From Oxalobacteraceae bacterium OTU3CINTB1 (GTDB taxonomy: Bacteria; Pseudomonadota; Gammaproteobacteria; Burkholderiales; Burkholderiaceae_D), in assembly GCA_024123955.1 (NCBI GenBank), contig CP099652.1:2976001-3040000 (forward strand): a stretch of 64,000 bases of DNA. Reading direction: 5' to 3'. Position numbers and translations under genes: made by a program. The notes under the pieces were generated by a model. The model had not been told where the DNA came from. It worked only from the letters and a program-made list of their open reading frames with translations, and ran no database searches. Numbering within the stretch: the stretch's first letter is position 1; the number at the start of each line of letters is the position of its first letter. This document shows positions 1 to 9,135 of the stretch, piece after piece.

Positions 1-435
1 GCGGCTGCGGCGGCACACGCCCAGCCCACTGCGGAAAAGCTGCGCGCCTACCAGCAGCACCTGTCGCGTATCGCCGCCGACACCCAGGTTGACCTGTCCA
101 AAGTGGCCGAAGAGCATGTGCAGGAAACCAGCCGTACCGCCCGCGCCCTGGCCGACGAGGTGGCGCGTGTGACGTCGGAAGAAACGGAAAAAAACCTGCG
201 CAGTCAGCAGGACGCGGTCAGCAAGTTCACCGATCCGTTCATGAGCCAGTACGACGGTTCGCGCCAGTCGCGTGGTACCGAAATGCACGGTAGCCAGTCG
301 CTGCAGAGCGCCGGCCAGAACGGCGCCGACAGCCAGGCAGGCAGCATGCAAGGCGGTCAAGCGTCCCAGGCACAAACGGCGGCCCAGGCGGCCGCCCAGG
401 GCAGCAAGCAAGCCGGAGCCCGCAAGGAAACTTGA
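1..435 (+). CDS. Phasin family protein (C-terminal part, 5' end outside window)
   Basis: The reading frame is open from the first base, so the start lies left of the window; 144 residues are visible. The sequence is a charged amphipathic helix (KLRAYQQHLSRIAADTQ, then repeated acidic and Arg/Lys heptads), followed by a low-complexity Gln/Ala/Ser tail. This is the usual build of phasins, which coat polyhydroxyalkanoate granules in beta-proteobacteria. The Gln/Ala-rich end probably is a disordered oligomerisation tail. A GC-rich hairpin with a T-run follows. The family call rests on helix pattern and composition; without the N-terminal phasin motif it stays tentative. Confidence 0.7.
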   Translation, partial: AAAAAHAQPTAEKLRAYQQHLSRIAADTQVDLSKVAEEHVQETSRTARALADEVARVTSEETEKNLRSQQDAVSKFTDPFMSQYDGSRQSRGTEMHGSQSLQSAGQNGADSQAGSMQGGQASQAQTAAQAAAQGSKQAGARKET

Positions 436-487
436 TAACGGTTGCAGTAAAATAAAATAAGATTTGCCGTGTGCGGGATCGGGAATC

Positions 488-507
488 GCCGCGCGCGGCA
501 TTTTTTT
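488..507 (+). terminator. Possible Rho-independent terminator after the phasin gene
   Basis: A self-complementary GC stretch (GCCG, CGCG, CGGC) is followed by seven T residues at 501-507. The stem is only 4-5 bp, so this is a weak candidate between the phasin gene and trxC. Confidence 0.4.
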
Positions 508-553
508 CGCCCATGCTTTATCATGGCCGGCTTATGCTGTCTGGAGATAAAGT

Positions 554-1015
554 ATGACGACGTCCACCACCGCGCAGCCGGAATCGCTGCACATCGTTTG
601 CCCCCATTGCGACGCGGTCAACCGCGTGCCGGCCGCCAGGCTGTCGGCCGAGCCGGTGTGCGGCAAATGTCAGCGCGCGCTGTTCACCGGCCAGCCGGTC
701 GATCTGTCGAGCGCGCGCTTCATCAAACATATCGAACGCAGCGATATTCCGGTCCTGGCGGATTTCTGGGCGCCGTGGTGCGGTCCGTGTCGCACGATGG
801 CGCCGTTTTACGCACAGGCGACCCAGCGGCTGGAGCCGCAGTTCCGCGTCGTCAAGGTGAACACCGAAGAGGCGCAGGATTTGTCGGCGCGCTACGCCAT
901 CCGCAGCATTCCTACATTGGCCTTGTTCAAGGGCGGGCGGGAAATCGCGCGCCAGCCGGGGGCGATGGATGCGACCAACATCGTCGCGTGGGCCACGCAG
1001 AATAACCGTGGATGA
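554..1015 (+). CDS. trxC: Thioredoxin 2 (TrxC)
   Basis: 153 residues. A zinc-binding N-terminal extension with two Cys pairs (C16-P-H-C19 and C36-G-K-C39) precedes a thioredoxin fold with the active site W75-C-G-P-C79 and the cis-proline segment SIPTLALFKGG. The N-terminal four-Cys zinc centre is what separates TrxC from TrxA. The product reduces cytoplasmic disulfides and in other proteobacteria is linked to the oxidative stress response. A GGAGA ribosome site lies about 6 nt before the ATG. The stop codon directly abuts the stop of the convergent mdcH gene, leaving no intergenic space. Confidence 0.95.
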   Translation: MTTSTTAQPESLHIVCPHCDAVNRVPAARLSAEPVCGKCQRALFTGQPVDLSSARFIKHIERSDIPVLADFWAPWCGPCRTMAPFYAQATQRLEPQFRVVKVNTEEAQDLSARYAIRSIPTLALFKGGREIARQPGAMDATNIVAWATQNNRG

Positions 1016-1939
1016 TTATTCGGCCGCGCGGTCCAGCCATTTCCTGATGCCATCGAGCGTGCGGAAGTCGGCGATCGAACGGGTGTTGATGTGCGGGTGC
1101 CTGGCTTGCATCATTTTGGTCAGCGCCGATCCGGGGCCCAATTCCAGCGCGTAGGTGATGCCGGCTTCCGCGCAGGCATCCATGCAGGCCAGCCAGCGGA
1201 TTTTTTCCGCCATCTGGCGCGACAGCAGGTCGACCGCTTGGGCTTTGCTATCGACAGCCGTTGCACTGATCCCGGCCAGCACCGGTGCGGTCATCGGGCT
1301 AAATTCTGCTTGCCGCAGCAGTTCCGCGAACGGACGCACGGCGTCGCGCATGAATGGCGTGTGCGATGCCACCTCGACCGGTAGCCGCGTGCATCGTCCT
1401 CCCGCCGCGATGACGGCCGCTTCCAGCGCCTGCGCCGTTTGTGCCAGGCCGCCCGCAATACAGGCGTCGTCGCCGGTTTCTATGCTGACTTGGAATGCGT
1501 GCGATGTCGCCAGTTCCCCGAGCCGCTTTGAGCTCAGACCAGATAATGCCAGCAACGCCTGGCCCGGATGCGTCGCCAGGCACCCGTCCATCAGTTGCGC
1601 GCGCCGCGCTGCCAGTTCGGTCGCCGTCGCGGCGGTGAAGGCGCCAGCCACGCCATAAGCCGACAATTCGCCGATGCTGTACCCGGCGACCAGCGCCGGC
1701 CGCGGCGCAAACTCCCGGATCGCTTCCCACATGCCCAAGGTGGCGGCCACGATCAGCGGCTGGGCGTTGCCGTTCGCGTAAATATCGCCGCCATCGAAAG
1801 CCTGCGGCATCATGGCGGACAGGCCGTCGAGCAGGGCGGCCGCGCCGGCGCTGGTGCGCGCCAGGTCGAACATGTGCGCATGCTGCCCGCCCTGGCCGGG
1901 GCAAAGCAGCAGCAGTCGTGATTGGGCGCCGTATGACAT
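1016..1939 (-). CDS. mdcH: Malonate decarboxylase epsilon subunit, malonyl-CoA:ACP transacylase
   Basis: 307 residues with a FabD-like acyltransferase fold: GQGGQ near the N-terminus, the nucleophile motif GYS88IG, and the late GPGSALT segment. In malonate decarboxylase this subunit transfers malonyl from malonyl-CoA to the acyl carrier subunit MdcC, priming the complex. The ATG at 1939 is chosen because it lies 2 nt after the mdcB stop and gives the normal family length; the open frame extends further upstream but overlaps mdcB. It is the last gene of the minus-strand malonate operon. Confidence 0.9.
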   Translation of the reverse strand: MSYGAQSRLLLLCPGQGGQHAHMFDLARTSAGAAALLDGLSAMMPQAFDGGDIYANGNAQPLIVAATLGMWEAIREFAPRPALVAGYSIGELSAYGVAGAFTAATATELAARRAQLMDGCLATHPGQALLALSGLSSKRLGELATSHAFQVSIETGDDACIAGGLAQTAQALEAAVIAAGGRCTRLPVEVASHTPFMRDAVRPFAELLRQAEFSPMTAPVLAGISATAVDSKAQAVDLLSRQMAEKIRWLACMDACAEAGITYALELGPGSALTKMMQARHPHINTRSIADFRTLDGIRKWLDRAAE

Positions 1940-1941
1940 CG

Positions 1942-2880
1942 TCACGGTCCGTCCGCGGCCAGCGCGGCGATGGACTGCACAAGACAGCTTGCCGCCAGCA
2001 GGTCGGCGGCGCCGCCCGGCGACAGTCGCCGCTGGACAAACACTTGATGGCTGGCCAGCGCCTGCCCAAGCCAGTTGGGGTTCGCGGTGCCGCCGGCATC
2101 GAGGAAACGCTGCGCGTGCGTCCGCACCGTTAGCGCGCCGTTCGGGCCGGCGCGGTGATACACGTTGCTGTCGCTGATGTGCGCCATCAACGCGAACAGC
2201 GCGTCGATGCGTGCCATCGTCATCGTGGCGCCGCGTGCGCGCGAGGCTTGCAGCGCCGGCACGCCGATCTCGAACACCGACGGCAGGCCAAGCGCGCCTT
2301 CCTCCCGCGCGCCGCTCGCCGCGTATTGCGCCGCCACGCGCAGGCCGTTGCTGGCCGGCGCTGCCGGCGTGGACGGCGCGCTGGCGTGCATCGCCAGGTC
2401 CTCGCCCCAGCGTATCAGCATGGTGGCGCGCAGAGCGGCCGGTGTCATCGGCGTGCCCTGGGAGCGGGCGCGGCCCGCCGCCGCGCACAGCAGGCCAAGG
2501 CTGAAGATGGCGCCCCGGTGGGTGTTGATGTCTTTCGTCGCCTTCAGCATGGCCTTTTCCGCCCCAATGCCCAGTTGCTTCAATCGAGCAAAGGGCGCGT
2601 CTTCCAGGCCCGCCAGGCAGATATCCCTGAAGTAGTGACGCAGCGAGAACAGGCTGCGCATGAAAGTGGCCGCGTTCATGTCGCTATGGCTGCCCGAATC
2701 GACCCGCGACACCAGTCCGGGCTTGGGATACAGGCATAGTTCCGTGTACAGGCTGCCGACGGCAAGCCGCGCGATCTCGCGGGCGAAGCGCCGTTGCGTC
2801 GAGGCGCTTAACTGCCGTGGCGCGGCGTGCGGAGTGATCGCGCGCAGAGCAGGGGCACGGGCAAGGCTGGTGGTGCGCAT
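1942..2880 (-). CDS. mdcB: Triphosphoribosyl-dephospho-CoA synthase MdcB
   Basis: 312 residues of the CitG/MdcB family: the segment LYTELCLYPKPGLVSRVDSG, the conserved DMNAATFMRS, and the THRGAIFSLGLLCAA block are typical. It makes 2'-(5''-triphosphoribosyl)-3'-dephospho-CoA from ATP and dephospho-CoA, the precursor of the prosthetic group of MdcC. The ATG at 2880 follows the mdcG stop by 2 nt. The open frame runs about 38 codons further upstream inside mdcG, which I do not count as coding for this protein. Confidence 0.92.
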   Translation of the reverse strand: MRTTSLARAPALRAITPHAAPRQLSASTQRRFAREIARLAVGSLYTELCLYPKPGLVSRVDSGSHSDMNAATFMRSLFSLRHYFRDICLAGLEDAPFARLKQLGIGAEKAMLKATKDINTHRGAIFSLGLLCAAAGRARSQGTPMTPAALRATMLIRWGEDLAMHASAPSTPAAPASNGLRVAAQYAASGAREEGALGLPSVFEIGVPALQASRARGATMTMARIDALFALMAHISDSNVYHRAGPNGALTVRTHAQRFLDAGGTANPNWLGQALASHQVFVQRRLSPGGAADLLAASCLVQSIAALAADGP

Positions 2881-2882
2881 CG

Positions 2883-3602
2883 TTACGGCTCCAATAGCGC
2901 CAGCAGCGACGCCGTATCCGCCAGTCGCACCACGCCCAGCTCCTTGACGATCACCTTGGCCGGATTGGCGATCGCCATCCGCCACTCCTTCCACGATACG
3001 GCCGCACCGCCCGGGAAGACGATCTCGCCGTCGAGCGGCAGCAGCGCGGCATGACGGGACAGCATGGCGACGCCGTCCTCCAGTTGCCGCCGGCTCGTCG
3101 GGTGAAACAGGATGTCGACATCCGAAGTCTCCGACACATACGGAAGTTCGGTGATCGCCTCCATCGCCAGCGAACCGTAGGCCCGCAGATGCATTCCCGC
3201 CGCGTCGCGCTGGAGCGCCGCCACTTGCGCGCGCCAGGTGCTGGGCGACGAGCGCAATACGGATGCCAGCGACATCGCGGGCGCCGACTTTTTGATATGG
3301 GCCGCATGCGCCCGCAGCGAGATGCGCACCTTATGTCCGCTGTCTTCATCCGGCGGCAACGGCAGTCCAAGGCAGATTTCATCCGGCGCCGCATCCGCAT
3401 CGGCGCGCCGCACGACCACCGGCCATGACTGGATTTGCCACAGCCTGAAGGCGGCCTTGTGTTGCGGCTCCTCGGTGCGCTGCGCGGCTATCCAGCCGGC
3501 GTCGTCGAGCCAGACGAGCATATGCCGTTCCAGCACCGGGACGGTTGTCGCGGCCCCGGGCTTGCCAGCGGTTTTGCCAGCTTTTTCAGGCGGTGAGTAC
3601 AT
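2883..3602 (-). CDS. mdcG: Malonate decarboxylase holo-[ACP] synthase MdcG
   Basis: 239 residues. It has the phosphoribosyl-dephospho-CoA transferase layout, with an N-terminal segment (RHMLVWLD) and a nucleotidyltransferase-like core containing RAYGSLAMEAIT and the metal-binding SDVDILFHP. It attaches the phosphoribosyl-dephospho-CoA group to a Ser of MdcC. The start at 3602 overlaps the end of mdcE by 17 bp, consistent with translational coupling. A shorter start inside is possible but would remove part of the N-terminal segment. Confidence 0.9.
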   Translation of the reverse strand: MYSPPEKAGKTAGKPGAATTVPVLERHMLVWLDDAGWIAAQRTEEPQHKAAFRLWQIQSWPVVVRRADADAAPDEICLGLPLPPDEDSGHKVRISLRAHAAHIKKSAPAMSLASVLRSSPSTWRAQVAALQRDAAGMHLRAYGSLAMEAITELPYVSETSDVDILFHPTSRRQLEDGVAMLSRHAALLPLDGEIVFPGGAAVSWKEWRMAIANPAKVIVKELGVVRLADTASLLALLEP

Positions 3603-4302
3603 CGCCGTCCGTCATGACCGCTTCGATCACCGGCTGCGCCAGGCGCCGTCCGCCGCGTTCGAGGCCAAGTGCGCTGCGCCGGTCGCCGGCGGTGGGTTCG
3701 GCCAGCGCCGCTTTCAGTCGCGCCGCCAGGTCGCCCTCCCAGATCGCCTGCAGGCCGCCCATGCGCAGATAATTCTCCGGGCCGGGCGCGAACACGGGGT
3801 TACTTTGCGCGAGTTCCGTCAAACGTTCCTCGGGCACCTTGGTGATACGGGCCATCGCCGGCAACCCCATGACGCGGATGGTGGCGTCGGGCAGCGCGTA
3901 GCAGGCGTCGGCCATCAGACCGCTGGTGATGAAGCCACCCGACAAGGCCTGGTCGTACACCAGGCCGATGATCTTGTGGCCCTTGCGCCGCGCCAGGTCC
4001 ACGCATTTCCCAAGGTGGGCCATATAGCTGTTGATGCCCAACATCTCGTCGCGATGACGCAAACGCTGGCCTTGCGTATCGATCAGCATCAGTATCGGCT
4101 TGCCGGGGAATTCACGCACCGTGTGCAGTATTCCGCGCGCCTGCGCCAGCGCGATCTCCACGCCGATGGGCGTGTGGCCGGTGGTGCCGATCACCGCCAC
4201 CGTGTGACCATCCACCTGTCCGCTGCCGGACAGGAAATCGTCCTTTTCGATGATCGAGTGACCTTGCGGGAACAGCGCATCCGCCAGTTTTTTCCAATCC
4301 AT
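3586..4302 (-). CDS. mdcE: Malonate decarboxylase gamma subunit MdcE
   Basis: 238 residues with a carboxyltransferase/crotonase-type fold: GTTGHTPIGVEIALAQA, the ILMLIDTQGQRLRHRDE segment and QALSGGFITSG, which forms an oxyanion-type pocket. With MdcD it decarboxylates malonyl-S-ACP to acetyl-S-ACP. The ATG at 4302 lies 1 nt after the mdcD stop and gives the normal subunit start MDWKKLADALFP. Longer upstream starts overlap mdcD and look non-coding. Confidence 0.93.
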   Translation of the reverse strand: MDWKKLADALFPQGHSIIEKDDFLSGSGQVDGHTVAVIGTTGHTPIGVEIALAQARGILHTVREFPGKPILMLIDTQGQRLRHRDEMLGINSYMAHLGKCVDLARRKGHKIIGLVYDQALSGGFITSGLMADACYALPDATIRVMGLPAMARITKVPEERLTELAQSNPVFAPGPENYLRMGGLQAIWEGDLAARLKAALAEPTAGDRRSALGLERGGRRLAQPVIEAVMTDGDVLTA

Positions 4303-4303
4303 G

Positions 4304-5236
4304 TCAGGCTCCCATGCGGCGCGCTGCCGCCACCGCGATAAAACTGTCCACTTCCAGCATCGGCACGTTGGCCGCGTCGGGTATCTGCATCGCGCTCCAG
4401 ATGTCGACCGGATCGGGCAGGGCGCCGAAGCGGGCGATGCGCTCGCCGAGCATTTCCTGCTCGGCCTCCAGCGCCTCCAGCGACAACTCGGCCGGATCGC
4501 TGGCATACTGCGCCACCGCCTCCTGCGCGGCCGCGCGGAAGGCCGCGATGTCGTCGGCGACGATGCGCTGGCAATCGCCCATCAGGTAGCGGTGCTTGCC
4601 GCCGGTGCTGCGCCAGACCAGCGCGCGGTCGCGCGAATCGAATTCCTCGACGCCGTTGGCGGTTTCGATCACTTCCGGACCGGACATCGCCAGCCGGCCT
4701 TCCTCCGACATCACCACCACGTTGGCGCAGCGCGAGACGATGCCCATGCCGCCGAAGGCGCCGTTGGAGCCGCCCACCAGCACGATCACCGGAACGCCGG
4801 CGGCGCGCGCGTCAAGCAGGGCGCGCATCACTTCCGACACCGCGATCAAGCCGGCGTTGGCCTCGTGCAGCCGTACGCCGCCCGATTCCACCAGCAGCAC
4901 CACCGCCGCGACCTTGTCGGCGACGGCGCGGCGCAGTAGGCCGACCAGCTTTGCGCCGTGGACCTCGCCCACGGCGCCGCCCATGAAACCACCTTCCTGC
5001 GCGGCGGTGTAGACCGGCACCCCGCCCAGCAGCGCGCGGCCGACGGCCACGCCATCGTCGAACGCCACCGGCGCGTTGAGCTGGCCCAGGTGCGGGCTGA
5101 TGACGCGTTTGGACGGCGGCAGGAATTCCTTGAAACTGCCTGGATCGAACAGCGACTGCAGGCGCTCGCGCGCGGTCGCTTCCTGATAACTGACGGCGCG
5201 GATTGGATCGGCGGCGGGGTTCACGGCGGTGATCAC
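4304..5236 (-). CDS. mdcD: Malonate decarboxylase beta subunit MdcD
   Basis: 310 residues, carboxyltransferase family: GGAVGEVHGAKLVGLLRRA, VLLVESGGVRLHEANAG, and the GGSNGAFGGMGI oxyanion region. It pairs with MdcE as the malonyl-S-ACP decarboxylase. The start codon is GTG at 5236 and overlaps the TGA of mdcC in a GTGA arrangement, typical of coupled subunits. The decarboxylase is of the biotin-independent type, because no biotin carrier or membrane decarboxylase subunit lies in the cluster. Confidence 0.93.
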   Translation of the reverse strand: MITAVNPAADPIRAVSYQEATARERLQSLFDPGSFKEFLPPSKRVISPHLGQLNAPVAFDDGVAVGRALLGGVPVYTAAQEGGFMGGAVGEVHGAKLVGLLRRAVADKVAAVVLLVESGGVRLHEANAGLIAVSEVMRALLDARAAGVPVIVLVGGSNGAFGGMGIVSRCANVVVMSEEGRLAMSGPEVIETANGVEEFDSRDRALVWRSTGGKHRYLMGDCQRIVADDIAAFRAAAQEAVAQYASDPAELSLEALEAEQEMLGERIARFGALPDPVDIWSAMQIPDAANVPMLEVDSFIAVAAARRMGA

Positions 5237-5547
5237 GATCCTTCTCCCAGCATGGTCTGCACGGCCTGGTCGAGCCGCAGACTGACCACGGCCGGCGTCG
5301 CGCCCATGTCGTTGATCGAGATGCGGGTGTCGGCCAGTAGCCAGCGCGCGTGGAAGTCGTTCATCACGGCTTGCCAGATCGGGCCGAAGCCCACCGCCGC
5401 CGTGGTGATTTCGATGGTGCAGGCGCCATCGAGCGCCGCCGGCTCGATCAGCACTTCCAGATTGCCGGAACCGACCACGCCGACCACTTGCGGATCGGTC
5501 TTGAGGCGGCGGGTTCCTTGCTCGAATCGGTAGTTCAGGGTTTCCAT
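5233..5547 (-). CDS. mdcC: Malonate decarboxylase acyl carrier protein MdcC (delta subunit)
   Basis: 104 residues. The motif VVGS27GNLEVL contains the Ser that carries phosphoribosyl-dephospho-CoA in this family, related to CitD of citrate lyase. The thiol of that group holds acetyl or malonyl during turnover. I use the ATG at 5547 (METLNYRF), which gives the usual family length; an in-frame ATG further upstream lies inside the end of mdcA. The 3' end overlaps the GTG start of mdcD. Confidence 0.93.
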   Translation of the reverse strand: METLNYRFEQGTRRLKTDPQVVGVVGSGNLEVLIEPAALDGACTIEITTAAVGFGPIWQAVMNDFHARWLLADTRISINDMGATPAVVSLRLDQAVQTMLGEGS

Positions 5548-5557
5548 AATTATTCCT

Positions 5558-7219
5558 TTACCAGTTGCGGAAACGCTTGGGCGGCTGATACAAGCCACCC
5601 GATGCGCGCACCAGGTCTTTCATATTGCGCGCGGCCAGCAGGTCGCGCGTGGCCAGGCGCTTGTCGACGCCAAGGTCCTCCGCACGCTGGATGATTCCAC
5701 GATCGCGCAGGTTTTCCACCATCTTCGCGTCGCGCCCCAGTCCGACCGGCGTGTAGCCCGCTACGCCGCGTATCGCCTGCTCGCGTTCCTCGTCGGTGCG
5801 GCACAGCAGCAGGTTGGCGATGCCTTCCTCGGTCAGGATGTGGGTGACGTCGTCGCCGTAGATCATCACCGGTGGAATCGCCATTTTGGCCTGTTCCATC
5901 AATTCCCAGGCGTCGAGCTTTTCGACAAAGGCCGGCTGCATATGTTCGCGGAAGGTTTCCACCATCTGTACCACCAGTTTCTGGCCGCGCGGGATGGTGT
6001 TGCGGCCTTCGCGGGCCTGCTGGCCCGCCTTCAGCCATGCCGGACTGGCGTGACGGCGTCCGCGCGCGTCCGCGCCCATGTTGGAGGCGCCGCCGAAGCC
6101 GGAGATGCGGCCCGCCGTCGCCGTCGACGAGTTGCCCTGCAAATCGATCTGCAGGGTGGAGCCGATGAACATGTCGCAGGCGTAGTGGCCGGCGGCCTGG
6201 CACATGGCGCGGTTGCTGCGCATGGTGCCGTCGGGGCCGATGGCGAAGACGTCCGGCCGGGCGTGGATGTAGTCCTCCATGCCCAGCTCCGAACCGAAGG
6301 AATACACCGATTGCACGAAGCCCGCCTCGATCGCCGGAATCAGCGCCGGGTGCGGATTCAGCGCCCAGTGCTTGCCGATCTTGCCGCGCAGGCCGAGCGA
6401 CTCGGCGTACGTCGGCAGCAGCAGTTCGATGGCGGCGGTGTCGAAGCCGATGCCGTGGTTCAGACGCTGCACGCCGTATTCGGCGTAGATGCCTTTGATG
6501 GCCATCATCGCCATCAGCACCTGGATCTCGGAGATCTGCGCCGGATCGCGCGTGAACAGCGGTTCGATATAGTAGGGGCGCGGTGACTGCACGACGAAAT
6601 CGACCCAGTCGCCCGGCACGTCGACGCGCGGCACGCTGTCGACGATGCGGTTGACCTGCACGATGACGATGCCCTGCTTGAAGGCGGTCGCCTCGACGAT
6701 GGCCGGCGTATCCTCGGTGTTCGGGCCGGTGTACAGGTTGCCGTGGCGGTCGGCCGCCTCCGCCGCGATCAGGCAGACGCGCGGCGGCAGGTCGATGAAG
6801 TAACGGCTGAACAGCTCCAGATAAGTGTGGATCGCGCCGATATTCAGCTTTCCGGCCGACGCCAGTCGCGCCACGCGCGCCGCCTGCGGGCCGGAGAACG
6901 AAAAGTCCAGCTTGGAGGCGACGCCGCGCTCGAACACATCCAGATGCTCCGGCAGCGCCAGCACCGACTGCAGCATGTGCAGGTCGTTGACACGTTCCGG
7001 ATTCAGATGCGCGAGCGCGTGGCCGAGGAAGTCGGCCTGTTTCTGGTTATTCCCTTCAAGGCAAACGCGGTCGCCGCATTCGATCACCGCGTGCAGCAGA
7101 TCGGCGATGCGCGCGGCCGGCAGGCTTTTGCCCGTCAGGTCGGTGCCCAACTCCGTGCCGGCGCGCTTGAGTCGTGCGGCGCGGTTAAGCTGCAAGGTGT
7201 TCCATGCGGCGACTGTCAT
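5558..7219 (-). CDS. mdcA: Malonate decarboxylase alpha subunit MdcA (acetyl-S-ACP:malonate ACP transferase)
   Basis: 553 residues of the CoA-transferase superfamily. It exchanges acetyl for malonyl on the MdcC prosthetic group, releasing acetate. Recognisable stretches are CLEGNNQKQADFLGHAL, DRHGNLYTGPNTEDTPAI, FGSELGMEDYIHARPDVF and GNSSTATAGRISGFGGASN. Length and motifs match full-length MdcA. Its ATG directly follows the stop of the TRAP large-subunit gene, so transporter and enzyme genes almost certainly share one transcript. Confidence 0.95.
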   Translation of the reverse strand: MTVAAWNTLQLNRAARLKRAGTELGTDLTGKSLPAARIADLLHAVIECGDRVCLEGNNQKQADFLGHALAHLNPERVNDLHMLQSVLALPEHLDVFERGVASKLDFSFSGPQAARVARLASAGKLNIGAIHTYLELFSRYFIDLPPRVCLIAAEAADRHGNLYTGPNTEDTPAIVEATAFKQGIVIVQVNRIVDSVPRVDVPGDWVDFVVQSPRPYYIEPLFTRDPAQISEIQVLMAMMAIKGIYAEYGVQRLNHGIGFDTAAIELLLPTYAESLGLRGKIGKHWALNPHPALIPAIEAGFVQSVYSFGSELGMEDYIHARPDVFAIGPDGTMRSNRAMCQAAGHYACDMFIGSTLQIDLQGNSSTATAGRISGFGGASNMGADARGRRHASPAWLKAGQQAREGRNTIPRGQKLVVQMVETFREHMQPAFVEKLDAWELMEQAKMAIPPVMIYGDDVTHILTEEGIANLLLCRTDEEREQAIRGVAGYTPVGLGRDAKMVENLRDRGIIQRAEDLGVDKRLATRDLLAARNMKDLVRASGGLYQPPKRFRNW

Positions 7220-8569
7220 TTACTTTGCTCCCATAATCATGTCAGGCAGGCCTGTGGCGATGGACGGGAACAGGCATAACAAAATCACCGCCACGAACAT
7301 CAGCACCAGGAAGGGGAACACGCCCCAGATCACATCCTTGAGCGGTATGTCTGGCGCGATGTTCTTGATAACGAATATATTGAGCCCCACCGGCGGATGG
7401 ATCAAGCCCATTTCCATCACCACGGTCATCACCACGCCAAACCAGATCAGGTCGAAACCGGCGTCCTTCAACGGCGGAAGGATGATCGGCGCGGTCATCA
7501 GGATAATCGAAACCGGCGGCAGGAAGAAGCCGAAGACGACCACCATCAGCAAAATCACCGTCAACAGCAGCCATTTCGACAGGTGCAGGCTGACCACCCA
7601 GTTGGCGGCCGACTGGCTGATGTGCAGATAGCTCATCACGTAGGAATACAGCAGCGACATCCCGATGATCAGCAACAGCATCGTCGATTCCTTGATCGAT
7701 GAACTGAGGATGGGCGACAGGTCCTTCGGCTTCCATACGCCGTAGATCACGGCCAGCAGCACCATCGCCAGCAGCGCGCCCAGGCCCGCCGTCTCCGACG
7801 GGGTGGCGAAGCCGCCGTAAAGCGCGACCATGACGCCGATCAGCAGCACGATGAACGGCAGCACGCGCGGCAGCATTTCCACTTTTTGCTTGAAGGTGAA
7901 ATGCTCGTCCTCCAGGTAGGGCGACTTTTCGCCGCCGTTCTGGTAGATGGCCAGCGCCATTTTGTATTCCTTCTGCGCGCGGTAGACGGCGTAGCCGGCG
8001 AACAGCGCGACCAGCAGGACGCCGGGGCCGATACCGGCCAGGAACAGGCGGCCCAGCGACTGCTCGGCGGCGACCGCGTACAGGATCATCGTGATCGACG
8101 GCGGCAGCAGGATGCCCAGCGTGCCGCCGGCGGCGATGATGCCGGCCGCGAAACCGGGCGAGTAGCCGCGCTTGCGCATTTCCGGAATCCCTGCCGAGCC
8201 GATGGCCGAGCAGGTGGCGGGCGAGGAGCCGGCCATGGCGGCGAACAGCGCGCAGGCAAAGACGTTGGCGATACCCAGGCCGCCGGGAACCTTGTGCATC
8301 CAGGTGTGGATGGCGGAGTACAGGTCCTTGCCGGCCGGTGACTTGCCGATGGCCGCGCCCTTCAGGATGAACAGGGGGATCGACAGCAAGGTAATCGATG
8401 CCATCTCCTCGTAGACGTTCTGCGTGATCGTGTCGAGCGAGGAGGACGGCATGAAGAAGTACATGAAGCCCGTCGCCACCACGCCAAGCGCGAAGGCGAT
8501 CGGCATCCCGGAGAACATCACCACCAGGGTGACTGCGCCATACAGCGCGCCCAGAGTCAGTTCGCTCAT
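7220..8569 (-). CDS. TRAP transporter large membrane subunit (DctM family), probable malonate uptake
   Basis: 449 residues with about 12 hydrophobic segments and DctM hallmarks: FSGMPIAFALG at the N-terminus, FAAMAGSSPATCSAIGS, GIIAAGGTLGILLPPSI and the C-terminal HPPVGLNIFVI. It is the sodium-coupled channel part of a tripartite transporter. The start at 8569 overlaps the small-subunit stop (ATGA). Assignment to malonate comes only from its place directly in front of mdcA; sequence alone does not fix the substrate. Confidence 0.92.
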   Translation of the reverse strand: MSELTLGALYGAVTLVVMFSGMPIAFALGVVATGFMYFFMPSSSLDTITQNVYEEMASITLLSIPLFILKGAAIGKSPAGKDLYSAIHTWMHKVPGGLGIANVFACALFAAMAGSSPATCSAIGSAGIPEMRKRGYSPGFAAGIIAAGGTLGILLPPSITMILYAVAAEQSLGRLFLAGIGPGVLLVALFAGYAVYRAQKEYKMALAIYQNGGEKSPYLEDEHFTFKQKVEMLPRVLPFIVLLIGVMVALYGGFATPSETAGLGALLAMVLLAVIYGVWKPKDLSPILSSSIKESTMLLLIIGMSLLYSYVMSYLHISQSAANWVVSLHLSKWLLLTVILLMVVVFGFFLPPVSIILMTAPIILPPLKDAGFDLIWFGVVMTVVMEMGLIHPPVGLNIFVIKNIAPDIPLKDVIWGVFPFLVLMFVAVILLCLFPSIATGLPDMIMGAK

Positions 8570-9135
8570 GCCACACGCTCCAGCGTTGGTTTGGATTTGT
8601 TGGTCATTCTCGCCAGCGTTTGCAGCACGATCTGGAGTGTCAGCAGCGTCATGCCGGCCGCCATCATGGAGTACGGTATCCACAGCGGCGGCGCGAAGGT
8701 CGACGACGTGGTCTGGCCATCGACCCAGGCTTCGTGGAACAGCGCCCATGATTTCCATGAGAAGAAGGCGCAGAACAGCGCCGACATGATGTCGACGAAC
8801 AGCAGGCGCGCCGCGTTGACGCCGCGCGGCAGCAGCGAGGCCACCGCCTCGATGCCGATATGGCCGCGATGCGACTGCACGAAGGCCGTGCAGAAGAACG
8901 TCACGCCGACCAGCATGAACACCGACGCCTCGTCCTGCCAGTCGGTGGGCGCGTTGAAGAAGTAACGCGACACCACCGAATAGGTCAGCACGAGGGCGGT
9001 GAGCACCAGCGCGATCATCGACACGAGCAGCAACGCGCGGTTCAGACGGTCGAGCAGCGCGGTTGCCGCCGCCACGACGGCGTTGTCGGGGGGCGCGGGG
9101 CCGCGCCCCGGCTCTATCTCGACGCCGTGGCTCAT
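8566..9135 (-). CDS. TRAP transporter small membrane subunit (DctQ family)
   Basis: 189 residues with four predicted transmembrane segments, beginning around LNRALLLVSMIALVLTALV. The DctQ motif SRYFFNAPTDWQDEASVF is clear. It bridges the large subunit in the tripartite transporter. It overlaps the upstream dctP gene and the downstream dctM gene by 4 bp each (ATGA), so the three transporter genes are translationally coupled. Confidence 0.92.
   Translation of the reverse strand: MSHGVEIEPGRGPAPPDNAVVAAATALLDRLNRALLLVSMIALVLTALVLTYSVVSRYFFNAPTDWQDEASVFMLVGVTFFCTAFVQSHRGHIGIEAVASLLPRGVNAARLLFVDIMSALFCAFFSWKSWALFHEAWVDGQTTSSTFAPPLWIPYSMMAAGMTLLTLQIVLQTLARMTNKSKPTLERVA

Noticed and set aside
469..1005. 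Long open frame overlapping trxC
   Set aside because: It is a high-GC shadow of trxC with Arg/Ala/Gly-rich translation and no domain.
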